Source: Lachnospiraceae bacterium (lineage in GTDB: Bacteria; Bacillota; Clostridia; Lachnospirales; Bianqueaceae). Taken from it: 54,552 nucleotides of DNA. The position numbers were made by a program, and so were the translations under genes. The stretch lies in NCBI GenBank assembly GCA_021442595.1, contig JABUST010000117.1:1-54552 (forward strand), given 5' to 3'. A model generated the notes under the pieces. It did not search any database, was not told the DNA's origin, and worked only from the letters and a program-made list of their open reading frames with translations. Below are positions 8,594-18,400 of this stretch, piece after piece; the stretch's first letter is position 1, and every line of letters begins with the position of its first letter.

Positions 8594-10066
8594 TCAGTTA
8601 TTCGGCATGCCGCCCAGGACAAACTCGCGGATGTCCTCGCACAGCTCATGGGTGTTGTCCTCGCCGAAGTAGATCATGTGGCCGGAGTTATAGTTCTTGC
8701 GGCAGATGCGGTCCATGGGAAGGCCTGCATGGGTCAGCAGATAGTCGATGAAACCGGTGTAGGTGGCGGTGTCAAACCGGCCGTTGGCGAAGAAGGTCCT
8801 CATGCCCAGGGTCTTGCGCATGGCCTTGTTAAGCTGCTCACCGGTGGTGCCCATGGACTCCTCCTGATTCCAGCTGCTGGTCATGGTGGCACGGTTCCAG
8901 GTGGAGAAGCCTGTGAGGTAGGTGCGGTCCATCTGGATGCCCATCATGGGGAAGATCACGCCGCAGCAGGCGGAGAGGTAGTAGGAGCTGTAGCAGTTGG
9001 AGGAAGCGTCATCGAAGATGCCCTTGGTGTTCTCCTCGGTCTCGGGAGTGTAGCGGGGACGGGTGATACGGGCGTCGAAGCGAGCCACGGACAGCCCCTT
9101 GTCCTTCAGCACCTCCAGACGGTAGGTACGGTCGTCGATCTTCATGTTCCGGTCCTCCAGATACTGTCTGGAGCATCCGGTGTAATAGGAAATCCTTTCT
9201 ATGATGGCGTCCTTCTCCTCCTGAGTCAGTGACTCGCCCCGGTACAGAGCAAGCAGGTAGTCATGATTGGCAAAGGCCTTGGCTTCCTCGATGAATTCCT
9301 CGATGGTCTGCTCCGTGGTGGGGTGGTTGTGGTAGTAGTTCACGGCGGCGTAGGTCTGGAAGGCGATGACAGCGTGGTCCACCGGAAGCTCACGGCCGAA
9401 GTACTTGCCGGGGGTGACGGTGTTGCCGATCATCACCAAGCCGTCGAAGGCCAGGTTGAAGCTGCGGGTCTTGCTGCCGGAAGCGGCGATGCCTGCGGCA
9501 GCTGCGTTGCGGGTGCAACCGTAGGACTCGCCTACCAGATATTTGGGGCTCATGAAACGGTTATATTTATGAAGCCACTTCTCAATGAAGTAGTCCAGAG
9601 CTTCGCCGTCCTGCTCGATGCCGAAGAACTGACCGGCCTGCTCCTCGTCCAGCAGGATGCCGTAGCCGGCGCCTACCGGGTCCACCACCACGATGTCCGC
9701 AATGTCCAGGAGACAATCGGGATTGTCGATGACTTCGTAGGGAGGCAGAGAGGTCTCACGGGTGATGTTGTCGGAGTAGGTGACCCGCTTGGTGCCCAGA
9801 AAGCCGGCATGTACGAAGTAGCTGGCAGAGCCGGGACCGCCGTTGTAGCCAAAGAGCACGGGGCGGCTGGAGGGGTCTTCCACGTCGGTGCGGAAATATG
9901 AGTAGGAAAAGATGGAAGCGATGGGCTTTCCGTTCTTATCATAAAATACGTTATCCTCGGCCACGGTCTTGTAGCTGATGGTCTGTCCTCTCAGCTCCAT
10001 GGTGTGGTCGGCCTCGAAGCGGCGGGGGACGAAGTTAGCGGGGGTAAAATTCTCGGTTGTGTACAT
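8594..10066 (-). CDS. S10-type serine carboxypeptidase-like peptidase
   Basis: A 490-residue alpha/beta-hydrolase of the S10 (serine carboxypeptidase) type. The oxyanion signature NGGPGS is at 75-80, the nucleophile Ser181 in GESYG, the acid Asp432 in NGRFDTATY and the base His463 in NSGHMIYF, so the triad is complete and in the usual order. No signal peptide is seen, unlike yeast and plant relatives, so it probably acts in the cytoplasm on peptides or peptide-like compounds. Start chosen at 10066, where AAGGAG (minus strand of 10073-10078) is seven bases upstream; a longer frame opening at 10168 lacks such a site. It has its own long leader. Whether it cleaves peptides or acts as an acyl-hydrolase cannot be told. 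Confidence 0.87.
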   Translation of the reverse strand: MYTTENFTPANFVPRRFEADHTMELRGQTISYKTVAEDNVFYDKNGKPIASIFSYSYFRTDVEDPSSRPVLFGYNGGPGSASYFVHAGFLGTKRVTYSDNITRETSLPPYEVIDNPDCLLDIADIVVVDPVGAGYGILLDEEQAGQFFGIEQDGEALDYFIEKWLHKYNRFMSPKYLVGESYGCTRNAAAAGIAASGSKTRSFNLAFDGLVMIGNTVTPGKYFGRELPVDHAVIAFQTYAAVNYYHNHPTTEQTIEEFIEEAKAFANHDYLLALYRGESLTQEEKDAIIERISYYTGCSRQYLEDRNMKIDDRTYRLEVLKDKGLSVARFDARITRPRYTPETEENTKGIFDDASSNCYSSYYLSACCGVIFPMMGIQMDRTYLTGFSTWNRATMTSSWNQEESMGTTGEQLNKAMRKTLGMRTFFANGRFDTATYTGFIDYLLTHAGLPMDRICRKNYNSGHMIYFGEDNTHELCEDIREFVLGGMPNN

Positions 10067-10350
10067 GGCGTGCTCCTTGGTAGAATAATGCGATGAACGA
10101 TGCTGACCTGCCGTATGGTTTGACGGGACCTTTTGAGAGTCCCGAGATGAAGCTTGCTGCTCGTCCATCCTTCATAGAAACCGGCACGGCGAGCCGGCAT
10201 GGATGAGATTTATTTTATCACAGTTTCCGATGCCTAGAAAGACGAAGAACAGGGGAATAAACAAGGGAAGAAAAAAGACTGAAGGTAAGGTGAAGGGAGA
10301 GCTTGAAGGTTAAGGGAGAACAGGCCAAAAAAGTTCGGAAAGCGAGTAAA
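10067..10350. other. Intergenic region with leader hairpins upstream of the S10 peptidase
   Basis: About 290 bases before the rpsO promoter hold no gene. CGGGAC (10124-10129) pairs with GTCCCG (10139-10144), and CCGGC/GCCGG arms lie around 10182-10198. These would be in the 5' leader of the minus-strand peptidase. I looked for a T-box and saw no conserved T-box sequence. No convincing minus-strand promoter was found. Confidence 0.4.
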
Positions 10351-10356
10351 AAACAG

Positions 10357-10385
10357 TTGCAGGATATCCTGCACAGAGGTATAAT
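10357..10385 (+). promoter_or_regulatory. rpsO promoter with a 16-bp perfect palindrome in its spacer
   Basis: TTGCAG (10357-10362), 17 bases, then TATAAT (10380-10385). The palindrome TGCAGGATATCCTGCA (10358-10373) starts within the -35 box and fills most of the spacer, where a repressor would block polymerase. The -35 box is poor (three of six), the -10 box perfect. Confidence 0.6.
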
Positions 10386-10481
10386 ATAAAGCCGTGTGAA
10401 CGTTCCGCTTCTCGGTATTCGGCCGCCTCCGGCCACTACTTGGATGTCGGAGAATTTTATGCATTTATGGAGGGTTTCAAA
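10386..10481 (+). promoter_or_regulatory. Structured rpsO leader
   Basis: About 90 transcribed bases before rpsO contain the perfect hairpin GGCCG (10421-10425) / CGGCC (10430-10434). S15 represses its own translation by binding leader structures in several bacteria, so this may be such an element; the specific S15 contact motif cannot be confirmed by eye. Confidence 0.35.
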
Positions 10482-10745
10482 ATGACCAAAGAAAGAAAGC
10501 AGGAGCTTGTCGCTCTGTACGGCAAGAACGAGAAGGACACCGGATCTCCCGAGGTTCAGATTGCTATTCTTACCGACCGCATCAATGAGCTGACTGAGCA
10601 TCTCAGAAGCCACAAGAAGGATCATCACAGCCGCCGCGGTATGTTGATGATGATCGGTCGTCGTCGCGGACTTCTTGACTATCTGAAGTCCAAGGATATC
10701 GAAGCATATCGTGTACTCATCGAGAAGCTGGGTATCCGCCGCTAA
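10482..10745 (+). CDS. rpsO: 30S ribosomal protein S15
   Basis: S15 is a primary 16S rRNA binder of the small subunit platform. The 87-residue product starts MTKERKQEL and contains the conserved [15 protein letters not shown] and [11 protein letters not shown] stretches and the C-terminal [10 protein letters not shown], matching the normal family length of 87-89. Start is set at 10482 because GGAGGG (10469-10474) lies seven bases upstream; upstream in-frame ATGs at 10440 and 10467 would add residues absent from the family. It is followed by pnp, the classic rpsO-pnp pair, with a 253-base spacer full of hairpins. Confidence 0.97.
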   Translation: MTKERKQELVALYGKNEKDTGSPEVQIAILTDRINELTEHLRSHKKDHHSRRGMLMMIGRRRGLLDYLKSKDIEAYRVLIEKLGIRR

Positions 10746-10757
10746 GTTTGGACACAA

Positions 10758-10971
10758 CAGTTGCAGGTCGTTTTGTGCGGCCTGCAACTGCTATGTCTGA
10801 GCAGTCTTCACACAGACAAATTCGCTGCCTGCCCGGAGCCGGCAGCACAGTCCATATAAGCATTTCATCCCCGATTCATGCAGACCCGGGCCTTTTCCCG
10901 GCCGAGTGCGCATGAGGCCCGGGAGGAGATGCGTATTGGCGGAAGAAGGTAGTGCAGGCAAGGTGCCTGCA
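10758..10971 (+). promoter_or_regulatory. rpsO-pnp intercistronic / pnp leader hairpins
   Basis: Four stem-loops lie between rpsO and pnp. CAGTTGCAGG (10758-10767) pairs with CCTGCAACTG (10781-10790), ten bases, no T-tract. TGTCTG (10794-10799) pairs with CAGACA (10813-10818). CCCGGGCC (10885-10892) pairs with GGCCCGGG (10916-10923). TGCAGGCA (10953-10960) pairs with TGCCTGCA (10964-10971), ending 16 bases before the pnp ribosome binding site. In E. coli, pnp is controlled by RNase III cutting of a leader hairpin and then by PNPase; these stems fit that kind of control, which is inference here. Confidence 0.6.
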
Positions 10972-10998
10972 GTCGAAAAATGTAACTAGGAGGTAACT

Positions 10999-13200
10999 AT
11001 GTCTCACATTTTCGAAATGGAACTGGCCGGACGCAAGCTGAAAGCTGAGATCGGCAAGGTCGCTGAGCAGGCCAGCGGTGCTGTCATTCTGTCCTACGGC
11101 GAAACCACCATCCTGTCCAGTGCCACTGCATCCAAGAAGCCCAGAGAAGGAGTGGATTTCTTCCCTCTGAGCGTTGATTACGAAGAAAAAATGTACTCCA
11201 TCGGAAAGATTCCCGGTGGTTTCCTGAAGAGGGAAGGACGTCCCAGCGAGAATGCCACTCTGACCGCACGCTGCATCGACCGTCCCATGCGTCCCCTGTT
11301 CCCCAAGGATTACCGCAATGACGTCTCCATCGTGAACACCGTTCTGACCGTCGATCAGGACTGCGCTCCCGAGACTCTGGCCATGCTGGGTTCCTCCATC
11401 GCCGTGTCTGTATCGGACATCCCCTTCTACGGCCCTGTGGGCGCTGTAAATGTGGGCATGGTGGACGGAGAGCTCATCATCAACCCCACCAGCGAGCAGC
11501 GCAAGGTCTCCGATCTGGATCTGACCGTGGCTTCCACCGCTGAGAAGGTGGTCATGATCGAAGCCGGCGCCAACGAGGTTCCCGAGGATAAGATGATCGA
11601 AGCCATTTTCCTGGCTCACGAGACCAACCAGCAGATCGTTGCCTGGATCAATGAGATCGTGGCAGTTTGCGGAAAGCCCAAGAGCGCTTACGAGGAACAG
11701 GTGGTTCCCGAGTGCGTCTTTGAGGCGCTGAAGAAGGTTTGTCCTCCCGAGCAGATGGAAGAAGCTGTGTTCACCGATGACAAGATGGTCCGGGATGAGC
11801 GCGTAGCCAAGGTCACCGCTGATTTCGAGGCTTACATCGCTGCCCTTCCCGAGGAGGAGCAGGCTAAACTGGCTCCCTATGTGGCTGAGGGTGTTTACCA
11901 GTATCAGAAGAAGACCGTCCGCAAGATGATCAAGGTAGATGGAAAACGTCCCGATGGCCGTGCCATGACCGAGATCCGTCCTCTGTCTGCAGAGATCGAT
12001 CTGCTGCCCCGCGTACACGGCAGCGCTCTGTTCAAGAGGGGTCAGACCCAGGTGCTGAACATCGTTACCCTGGGCGCTATGAGCGAGCGTCAGATTCTGG
12101 ACTCTCTGGATGTGAACGTGGAGACCAAGCGCTACATGCATCAGTACAACATGCCTTCCTATTCCGTAGGCGAGACCAAGCCCAGCCGCGGCCCCGGACG
12201 CCGTGAGATCGGGCATGGCGCTCTGGCTGAGCGCGCTCTGGTTCCCGTGCTGCCCACTCCCGAGGAGTTCCCCTACGCTATCCGCAGCGTGTCTGAGGTT
12301 CTTTCCTCCAACGGCTCCACTTCTCAGGGAAGTATCTGCGCAAGCTCCATGGCTCTGATGGCTGCCGGTGTGCCCCTGAAGGCTCCCGTGGCAGGTATCT
12401 CCTGCGGTCTTGTCACCGGAGATACCGACGACGATTTCGTTCTGCTGACAGATATTCAGGGTCTCGAGGACTTCTTCGGCGATATGGACTTCAAGGTGGC
12501 AGGAACCCATAAGGGTATCACCGCTATCCAGATGGATATCAAGGTGAAGGGTCTGACCCGTGCTGTCATTGAAGGCGCCATCGCCCGCACTAAGGAGGCT
12601 CGTACCTACATTCTGGACGAGGTCATGGCTAAGGCTATCTCCGCTCCTGCTGAGCATCTGTCTGCTTATGCTCCCAAGATCTTCTCCACCAAGATCAGTG
12701 TCAACAAGATCGGTGAGGTGGTTGGACCTAAGGGCAAGATGATCAACAAGATCATCGATGAGACCGGCACTCAGATCGACATCGAAGAGGATGGTTCCGT
12801 ATATGTTCTGGGTCTGGATGAGGAGATGTGCATGAAGGCCATCAAGACCATCGAGACTATTGCCAAGGAGATCCAGATGGAGGAGATCTACAACGCAAAG
12901 GTAGTCCGTCTGGCCAACTTCGGTGCTTTCGTGGAACTGCTTCCCGGTAAGGATGCTCTGCTGCATCTGTCCGAGATCAGCTACGACTATGTGAACAAGG
13001 TGGAGGACGTGCTGGAGCTTGGTGACGAGCTCATGGTGAAGGTCATCGGCATTGACGATCAGGGCAAGGTGAAGGTATCCCGCAAGGCTCTCCTTCCCCC
13101 TCCTGAGGGCGTAGATCTTTCCGCTCCCCGTCAGAACAATTTCCGTCGTGAGCGCAACGACCGCAATGATCATCGCGGCTACCGCCGTGACAACCGCTGA
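10999..13200 (+). CDS. pnp: Polyribonucleotide nucleotidyltransferase (PNPase)
   Basis: PNPase degrades RNA 3' to 5' with phosphate and works in mRNA turnover. The 733-residue protein has two RNase PH domains (about 10-225 and 315-540) joined by a helical linker, a KH domain with the GPKG loop near 575-578, and an S1 domain at about 620-690 (KVVRLANFGAFVEL). The tail is basic and Arg/Asn rich. AGGAGGT (10988-10994) precedes the ATG. A strong terminator follows directly. The long structured leader suggests autoregulation. Length and domain order are those of intact bacterial PNPases. Confidence 0.97.
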   Translation: MSHIFEMELAGRKLKAEIGKVAEQASGAVILSYGETTILSSATASKKPREGVDFFPLSVDYEEKMYSIGKIPGGFLKREGRPSENATLTARCIDRPMRPLFPKDYRNDVSIVNTVLTVDQDCAPETLAMLGSSIAVSVSDIPFYGPVGAVNVGMVDGELIINPTSEQRKVSDLDLTVASTAEKVVMIEAGANEVPEDKMIEAIFLAHETNQQIVAWINEIVAVCGKPKSAYEEQVVPECVFEALKKVCPPEQMEEAVFTDDKMVRDERVAKVTADFEAYIAALPEEEQAKLAPYVAEGVYQYQKKTVRKMIKVDGKRPDGRAMTEIRPLSAEIDLLPRVHGSALFKRGQTQVLNIVTLGAMSERQILDSLDVNVETKRYMHQYNMPSYSVGETKPSRGPGRREIGHGALAERALVPVLPTPEEFPYAIRSVSEVLSSNGSTSQGSICASSMALMAAGVPLKAPVAGISCGLVTGDTDDDFVLLTDIQGLEDFFGDMDFKVAGTHKGITAIQMDIKVKGLTRAVIEGAIARTKEARTYILDEVMAKAISAPAEHLSAYAPKIFSTKISVNKIGEVVGPKGKMINKIIDETGTQIDIEEDGSVYVLGLDEEMCMKAIKTIETIAKEIQMEEIYNAKVVRLANFGAFVELLPGKDALLHLSEISYDYVNKVEDVLELGDELMVKVIGIDDQGKVKVSRKALLPPPEGVDLSAPRQNNFRRERNDRNDHRGYRRDNR

Positions 13201-13228
13201 TCTGCGGAAGAATAAGTAATAAAATGAT

Positions 13229-13264
13229 AATGCCTCCGGGGCTTCCCGGAGGCATTGTTTGTTT
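13229..13264 (+). terminator. Terminator after pnp
   Basis: A perfect 12-bp stem, AATGCCTCCGGG (13229-13240) with CCCGGAGGCATT (13245-13256), a GCTT loop, and a GTTTGTTT tail. Confidence 0.92.
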
Positions 13265-13280
13265 CGGGTTATAGGACGTG

Positions 13281-13323
13281 AAAACCCCTTCAAATCCGCC
13301 GGTAAAGAGGGTTTGGAGGGGTT
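13281..13323 (-). terminator. Terminator after pepF
   Basis: On the plus strand AACCCCTTCAAA (13283-13294) pairs with TTTGGAGGGGTT (13312-13323), one G-T wobble. Read on the minus strand the stem ends in four T's (13284-13281), a rather short tail. It faces the pnp terminator. Confidence 0.6.
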
Positions 13324-13342
13324 CTGTCTTGTTGCTGCAGAC

Positions 13343-15154
13343 TTAGTCCGGCTTGATGCCGTCCAGCTCTTCCGTCAGGGCAACGATCTCATCCACAATG
13401 CTGCCGATGTAATCGATGGTATTCTGAAGAGCCTCCTCGGTGGTCAGGTCGATGCCTGCCAGCTTGCCCAGACCGATGGGATCCAGGGTGGAACCGGCTG
13501 CCAGCAGCTTCTTCCAGTCATCCACAGCAGGCTGTCCTTCCTTAGCGATCCGCAGGGAAGCCTGGGTGGCCAGGGTGAGGCCGGCGCTGTAGGTATAGGA
13601 GTAGAGACCCATGTAGTAGTGAGGCTGACGCATCCAGGTGAGCTCGGCGCCCTCGGGGATCTTCACTGCATCTCCCCAGAACAGCTCCAGGTTCTTCCGG
13701 AACAGGTCATTCAGGACAGCTGCATTTACGCTGCCGCCCTCGGAGACGATCTTATAGACCTCGCGCTGGTACCAGGCTTCTCTCAGATGAGTTACGAAAT
13801 TGTGGTAGTAGGTGTGGCCGATCATGCTGGAGAGGACCCAGCGGCGGAAGCGCTTGTCATCGGAGGACTTCATGAGATGCTGGGCCAGCAGCAGCTCGTT
13901 CATGGTGGAGGGAGCTTCCACCAGGTAGGTGGAAACCGCTGTGTCATAGAGAGACTGAGCGGCGTTGCAAGCCTTGAAGTGTCCTGCGTGTCCCAGCTCA
14001 TGGGCGATGGTGAATACGTCTGCCATGCGGTTGTTCCAGCTCAGCAGGATGTAGGAGTTCTTTCCGTAGGGGGAGGCACAGAAGCCGCCGGTGCACTTGC
14101 CCTGGTTCTTGGCGAAGTCGATCCAGCGCTGCTCATAGGCGGTCTCCACCATCTCGGCGTAGTCCTCTCCCAGGATGGAGAGGGCGGATTTTACATAATC
14201 CTTGGACTCGTCTATGGTGACTCTGGGGTCGAACTCCGGATCGATGGCCAGCTTCAGGTCGGCGAAGGTCATTTCCTCCAGACCGTGGACCTTCTGCAGC
14301 AATTTTGCGTAGCGGCGCATATGGGGAGCCAGCTTCTCGGTGATCATGTCGATCTGGCGGTCATACATGTCCCGGGTGACCTTCTGGTTCTCCAGCAGGT
14401 AGTCGAAGACCGTGTCATATCCCCGAAGCTCGGCCATGATCTTATCCTGGGTCACGTAGGCATTGTAAGCGGAAGCAGTGGTGTTTTCATATTGGCGCAG
14501 TTTGTCATAGAAATGCTTGAACGCTGCGCGGCGTACGTCAGTATCGACCTCGTATTCGTAATCGTCCTCGAAGAGGGAATAGCCCAGGGGATATTCCTTG
14601 CCGTTGACGGTGAAGGAGTCGAACTTCATGTCTGCAAGCTTGCTCATGTTGTACACGTCGTAGGGGGCGCTCAGGGGCTGGGACAGGGCGGCCAGGACCT
14701 TCTCGGTCTCGGGGTGCAGCAGATGGGCCTTCTTGCGGAGCAGGTCCTTCAGGTAGTTGCGGCAGCCCTTGGTGAGCTTCATGGCAGCGGATATAGTCTC
14801 TTCGCTCTGGGAGAGGATCTCGCTCTCCAGAAAAGCCAGGTCGGCGCCGCACTGGGCCATGATGGCGCCCATGCGGGCTTCGGTCTCCAGAGCCTTGGTG
14901 TCATAGCTGTCCACGGAGGTAGCCAGGTTGGCGTAGGTGCTGGATACGTAGAAAATCTCTTCGGCCTTCATGTTGGTCTCTACGGCCTTCACGATGTTCT
15001 CGGGTGTGTTCAAGGTGCCTTTCATGGCCGCCACTTCCTTCACCAGAACGAGGGCCCGTTCTACATCGGCCTGAAAAGCTTCGTCGTTGGGATAAAGCAG
15101 GGTCAGATCCCAGGTCTCCCGGGTCGGGACTTCACTGCGCTTTAATGGTTTCAT
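13343..15154 (-). CDS. pepF: Oligoendopeptidase F (M3 family)
   Basis: A cytoplasmic zinc metallopeptidase that cuts medium-sized peptides. The 603-residue product has the HELGH zinc motif (His385, Glu386, His389) and the PepF-type N-terminal helical region starting with LKRSEVPTRETWDL. No signal peptide. Start set at 15154, where AAGGAG (minus strand of 15161-15166) is well spaced; an upstream frame to 15283 adds residues not expected for the family. Single-gene unit, convergent with pnp and divergent from ftsK. Confidence 0.94.
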   Translation of the reverse strand: MKPLKRSEVPTRETWDLTLLYPNDEAFQADVERALVLVKEVAAMKGTLNTPENIVKAVETNMKAEEIFYVSSTYANLATSVDSYDTKALETEARMGAIMAQCGADLAFLESEILSQSEETISAAMKLTKGCRNYLKDLLRKKAHLLHPETEKVLAALSQPLSAPYDVYNMSKLADMKFDSFTVNGKEYPLGYSLFEDDYEYEVDTDVRRAAFKHFYDKLRQYENTTASAYNAYVTQDKIMAELRGYDTVFDYLLENQKVTRDMYDRQIDMITEKLAPHMRRYAKLLQKVHGLEEMTFADLKLAIDPEFDPRVTIDESKDYVKSALSILGEDYAEMVETAYEQRWIDFAKNQGKCTGGFCASPYGKNSYILLSWNNRMADVFTIAHELGHAGHFKACNAAQSLYDTAVSTYLVEAPSTMNELLLAQHLMKSSDDKRFRRWVLSSMIGHTYYHNFVTHLREAWYQREVYKIVSEGGSVNAAVLNDLFRKNLELFWGDAVKIPEGAELTWMRQPHYYMGLYSYTYSAGLTLATQASLRIAKEGQPAVDDWKKLLAAGSTLDPIGLGKLAGIDLTTEEALQNTIDYIGSIVDEIVALTEELDGIKPD

Positions 15155-15252
15155 AGGGTTCTCCTTTGGGACTTTCTGCAGGTGCATGTATGGCAAAAAA
15201 GTGATGGATCTTTGGATTCGGGCATGCATGAGCAGGTAAAATGAATGCATAT

Positions 15253-15258
15253 ATTGTA
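15253..15258 (-). promoter_or_regulatory. Possible extended -10 promoter for pepF
   Basis: On the minus strand TGCTACAAT carries a TGn-TACAAT extended -10 element about 100 bases upstream of pepF. No good -35 box is seen. Confidence 0.4.
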
Positions 15259-15317
15259 GCAAAAACGGAGAGAAAATTGACACGAAGAAAAACTTCGTAT
15301 ATTTTTGTGCAAGGGGG

Positions 15318-15379
15318 TTGACATATGAAGAATATCTGCATAGAATCTAATTTACATTTCGGCCGCTCTGTGATACAAT
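15318..15379 (+). promoter_or_regulatory. Two tandem sigma-A promoters for ftsK
   Basis: P1 is TTGACA (15318-15323), 17 bases, TAGAAT (15341-15346). P2 is TTTACA (15351-15356), 17 bases, TACAAT (15374-15379). Both have near-consensus boxes and ideal spacing, so the gene should be well expressed. Confidence 0.8.
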
Positions 15380-15441
15380 AAACTGCTATCTTTTCTAATA
15401 TATAGCCCCGAAAAAATATACAAGGAAAAGGAGGGAAAACC

Positions 15442-18400
15442 GTGGCACAGACTAAGAACTCTAAGGGAAAGAAATCTTCATCCGGATCTTCGTCCAAATC
15501 GACATCCAAAAAGACCGCAGGAACACGGTCAGGCGCTAAAAAGAGCGCTTCTGCCTCCGCAGCACATAACACATCCAATCATCGGCAGAGCAGCCACACG
15601 GAAATGCGTCCCGAGATCAAGCGGGAACTCATCGGCTGGGTGGTGGTGTTCGCTCTGCTCATTTTGACGCTGGGGATCTATCTGAAGGACGGCATGGGCC
15701 TTCTGGGCCGGGGCATGAACAGCTTCTTTGTGGGGGTGTTCGGCTTCAGCGCCTATGTGATCACTGCCTATTCCATGATCATCGCCTGCATCTATCTGTT
15801 CAACAAGCTGACTAAGCGTCTGTGGGGCAGACTGATGTACGGCTATGCCTTCATGCTGCTGCTGGATGCTCTGCTGCACATGGTCAACGGCCAGGCCCTG
15901 ACCACCGTGAAGCTCATGTACAACGGCGCTACCTATAAGACCGGCGGCGTGGTGGGCGGCGGCATTGCCACGGCTCTCATGAAGCTGGTGGGAAATCTGG
16001 GCACCATGATGATCCTCATCCTGGCCATGATCCTGCTGCTCATCGCCCTGACCCGCAAGTCGCTGGTAGACCTGCTCCGGGTCTTCGGCATCAAGACCAA
16101 GAACGGCACGGAGAAGGTGGTTTCCTTCGCAGATGATAAGATCACCAAAGCCAAGCTGCGGGCGGAGGAGAAGGCTGCCTACCACAGGGAAATGCTTCTG
16201 GAAGTCGATGACGACGGGCAGATGATGCTGCCGGAGGGCACTTCAGAGACGGGAGAGCCTGTGAACGGAGTTCCCGGTGAGATGTCGGATCCGGCTGAAA
16301 TTCAGGAACAGCCCGAGGATAGAAGAGCTTTCCGTGAAGGAGCTCAGGCAGGAGCTGCCGCCGGGAATATGACCGCTCGCAGATCCTTCCTTTCACGCCT
16401 GAAGATTGGTGAGCTTCTTCCCCTCGGAAAGGGGAGAGCATCCCGTCGGGAGATGGCTGAGGCAAATGGAGAGGTCGGCTGCGGACAGGAAGGAAACGGG
16501 CAGGGACCTGTTCAGGGTTATGTACAGGGCGCACCCCAGCGGTACTGGCCGGGAGATGAGCAGGCCACGGCCAATGGCGCTTTCGGCGAAGGAATTGCCG
16601 GCGCAGGGGCTTCCTTTGCAAGTGGTGTTTATGGCTCCCGGACAGTTCAGCCTGCATATGATGATACAACCTTTGAAACGAAAAGTCTGACAGAGATCGC
16701 TCAGCAAAAAGGCATTGAATCCGGAGAGGTGGAGGTGCCTGAGGAGAAAGATAATCCCGGGGCTAAGAAGATGATCTCCAGTATCTACGCCAAGGAGGCG
16801 GATATCTGGTTCGAGGTTCCTCTGGACTATACCAAGAAGGTACCGGCGGATCCTCAAAAGGTGGAGGAAGCCAAGAAAAGAGCCAGAGAAGCCGGTTATC
16901 CCAGCATCACTCTTCCCGGGGCAAATCCTCCTGCAGGAAATATCAACACACCTTCCTTTACTCCTTCCGGCAGCGCAGCCTATTCGGATGTGAATCGGGC
17001 TGTGGGAAGACGCTCTCTGGTGGATGAATCGAAAATGCTCGACATTCCTTTGGTGGCCAATGACGTTTATCTGGAGAAGAAGAGACGCTATCAGGAGCGC
17101 CAGCGCCAGGCCATGGAGCAGGAAAATTCCGAGAACATGATCTACGAGGAGGAGCGTAAAGCTGCGGAAAAGGCCCAGGCAGCTGCCTCTGCCTATGCAG
17201 GTGGGGAGAATGCCTATGAGAGCAGATTTGCTGCAAGCAGTTTTGCTTCAAACTCCGAGGCTGCAGCGGATGATGCGGAGGGCTGGAATCGGTTTGTGAA
17301 AAATGAGGCTCCTGCAGATGCTGCCGCAGCTGAAAAGGATACACTTTCTGCAGACACTGCCGGAACGGATCAGTATTCTACCGGGAGTCAGAAGTCCGCA
17401 GAGCCGGTTTCTTCCGACTTAGAGGCTGGAAGAAGGAACATCGGCAGCGTCAAGATCAACACAGATGATTACTTCGGTGAAGAAGATTTTCCGGAAGGGT
17501 ACGAGGAGCGCAGCGAGACTGCTAAGAAGATCCAGAAGGAGAATGATGCCAAGCCCGTGGTGAAGAAGCCCGGTCCCGGTGGCAAGTATGTGTTCCCGCC
17601 CATTGATCTTCTGAGTCGTCCTAAATATGAGACAGCCTCCCGGGAGACCAGGCTGGCTGAAGAGATGGAAAAGAAGGAGATGGCTGAAAAGCTGCGGAAG
17701 GTCCTGGTGGAGTTCGGCGTGGAGATCGAGGATGAGATCCATGTGAACCGGGGTCCCAGCGTTACCCGCTTTGAGGTGCGTCCTAAGACCGGCGTTCGGG
17801 TCAAGAGAATTGCGGATCTGGCAGATGACATTGCCATGAACCTGGCGGCACAGACCATCCGAATTGAAGCTCCCATTCCCGGAAAGAGCGCGGTGGGCAT
17901 CGAGATTCCCAACAAGGATCGCCGTATGATCACCCTCCGGGAGGTGCTGGAGGACGATGCTTTCAAGAAGGCAGACTCCAAGGTCAGCTTCGCCCTGGGC
18001 CGTGATATCGACAACACAGTGCGGGTGGGGGATGTGGCCAAGATGCCCCATATGCTCATCGCCGGCGCCACGGGAAACGGTAAATCCGTATTTATCAACG
18101 CTCTGATCCTTTCTTTGCTGTATAAGGCCAAGCCGGATGAGGTGCGCATGATCCTGGTTGACCCCAAGGTGGTGGAGCTGTCGGTATATAACGGCATTCC
18201 TCATCTGATGCTGCCGGTGGTGAATGATCCCAAGCAGGCCAGCGCTACTTTGAACTGGGCTGTGCAGGAGATGACCAGGCGGTACAAGCAGTTCACGGAG
18301 ACTAATGTTCGTGACATCAAAGGATACAATTCTCATGTGGATAGTCATCCCGATGAGAAACGGGAGAAGATGCCCCAGATCGTCATCATCATCGATGAGC

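Noticed and set aside
10067-10200. T-box leader for the S10 peptidase
   Set aside because: Hairpins exist, but the conserved T-box sequence and a terminator/antiterminator pair are not visible.
10758-10790. Terminator after rpsO
   Set aside because: The stem is perfect but no T-tract follows, so it was listed as an intercistronic structure.
10876-13293. 805-codon frame on the minus strand opposite pnp
   Set aside because: Shadow of PNPase: His/Leu/Gly-rich with no domain, and the plus frame is unmistakable.
13259-15145. Plus-strand frame opposite pepF
   Set aside because: Antisense shadow of a clear M3 peptidase.
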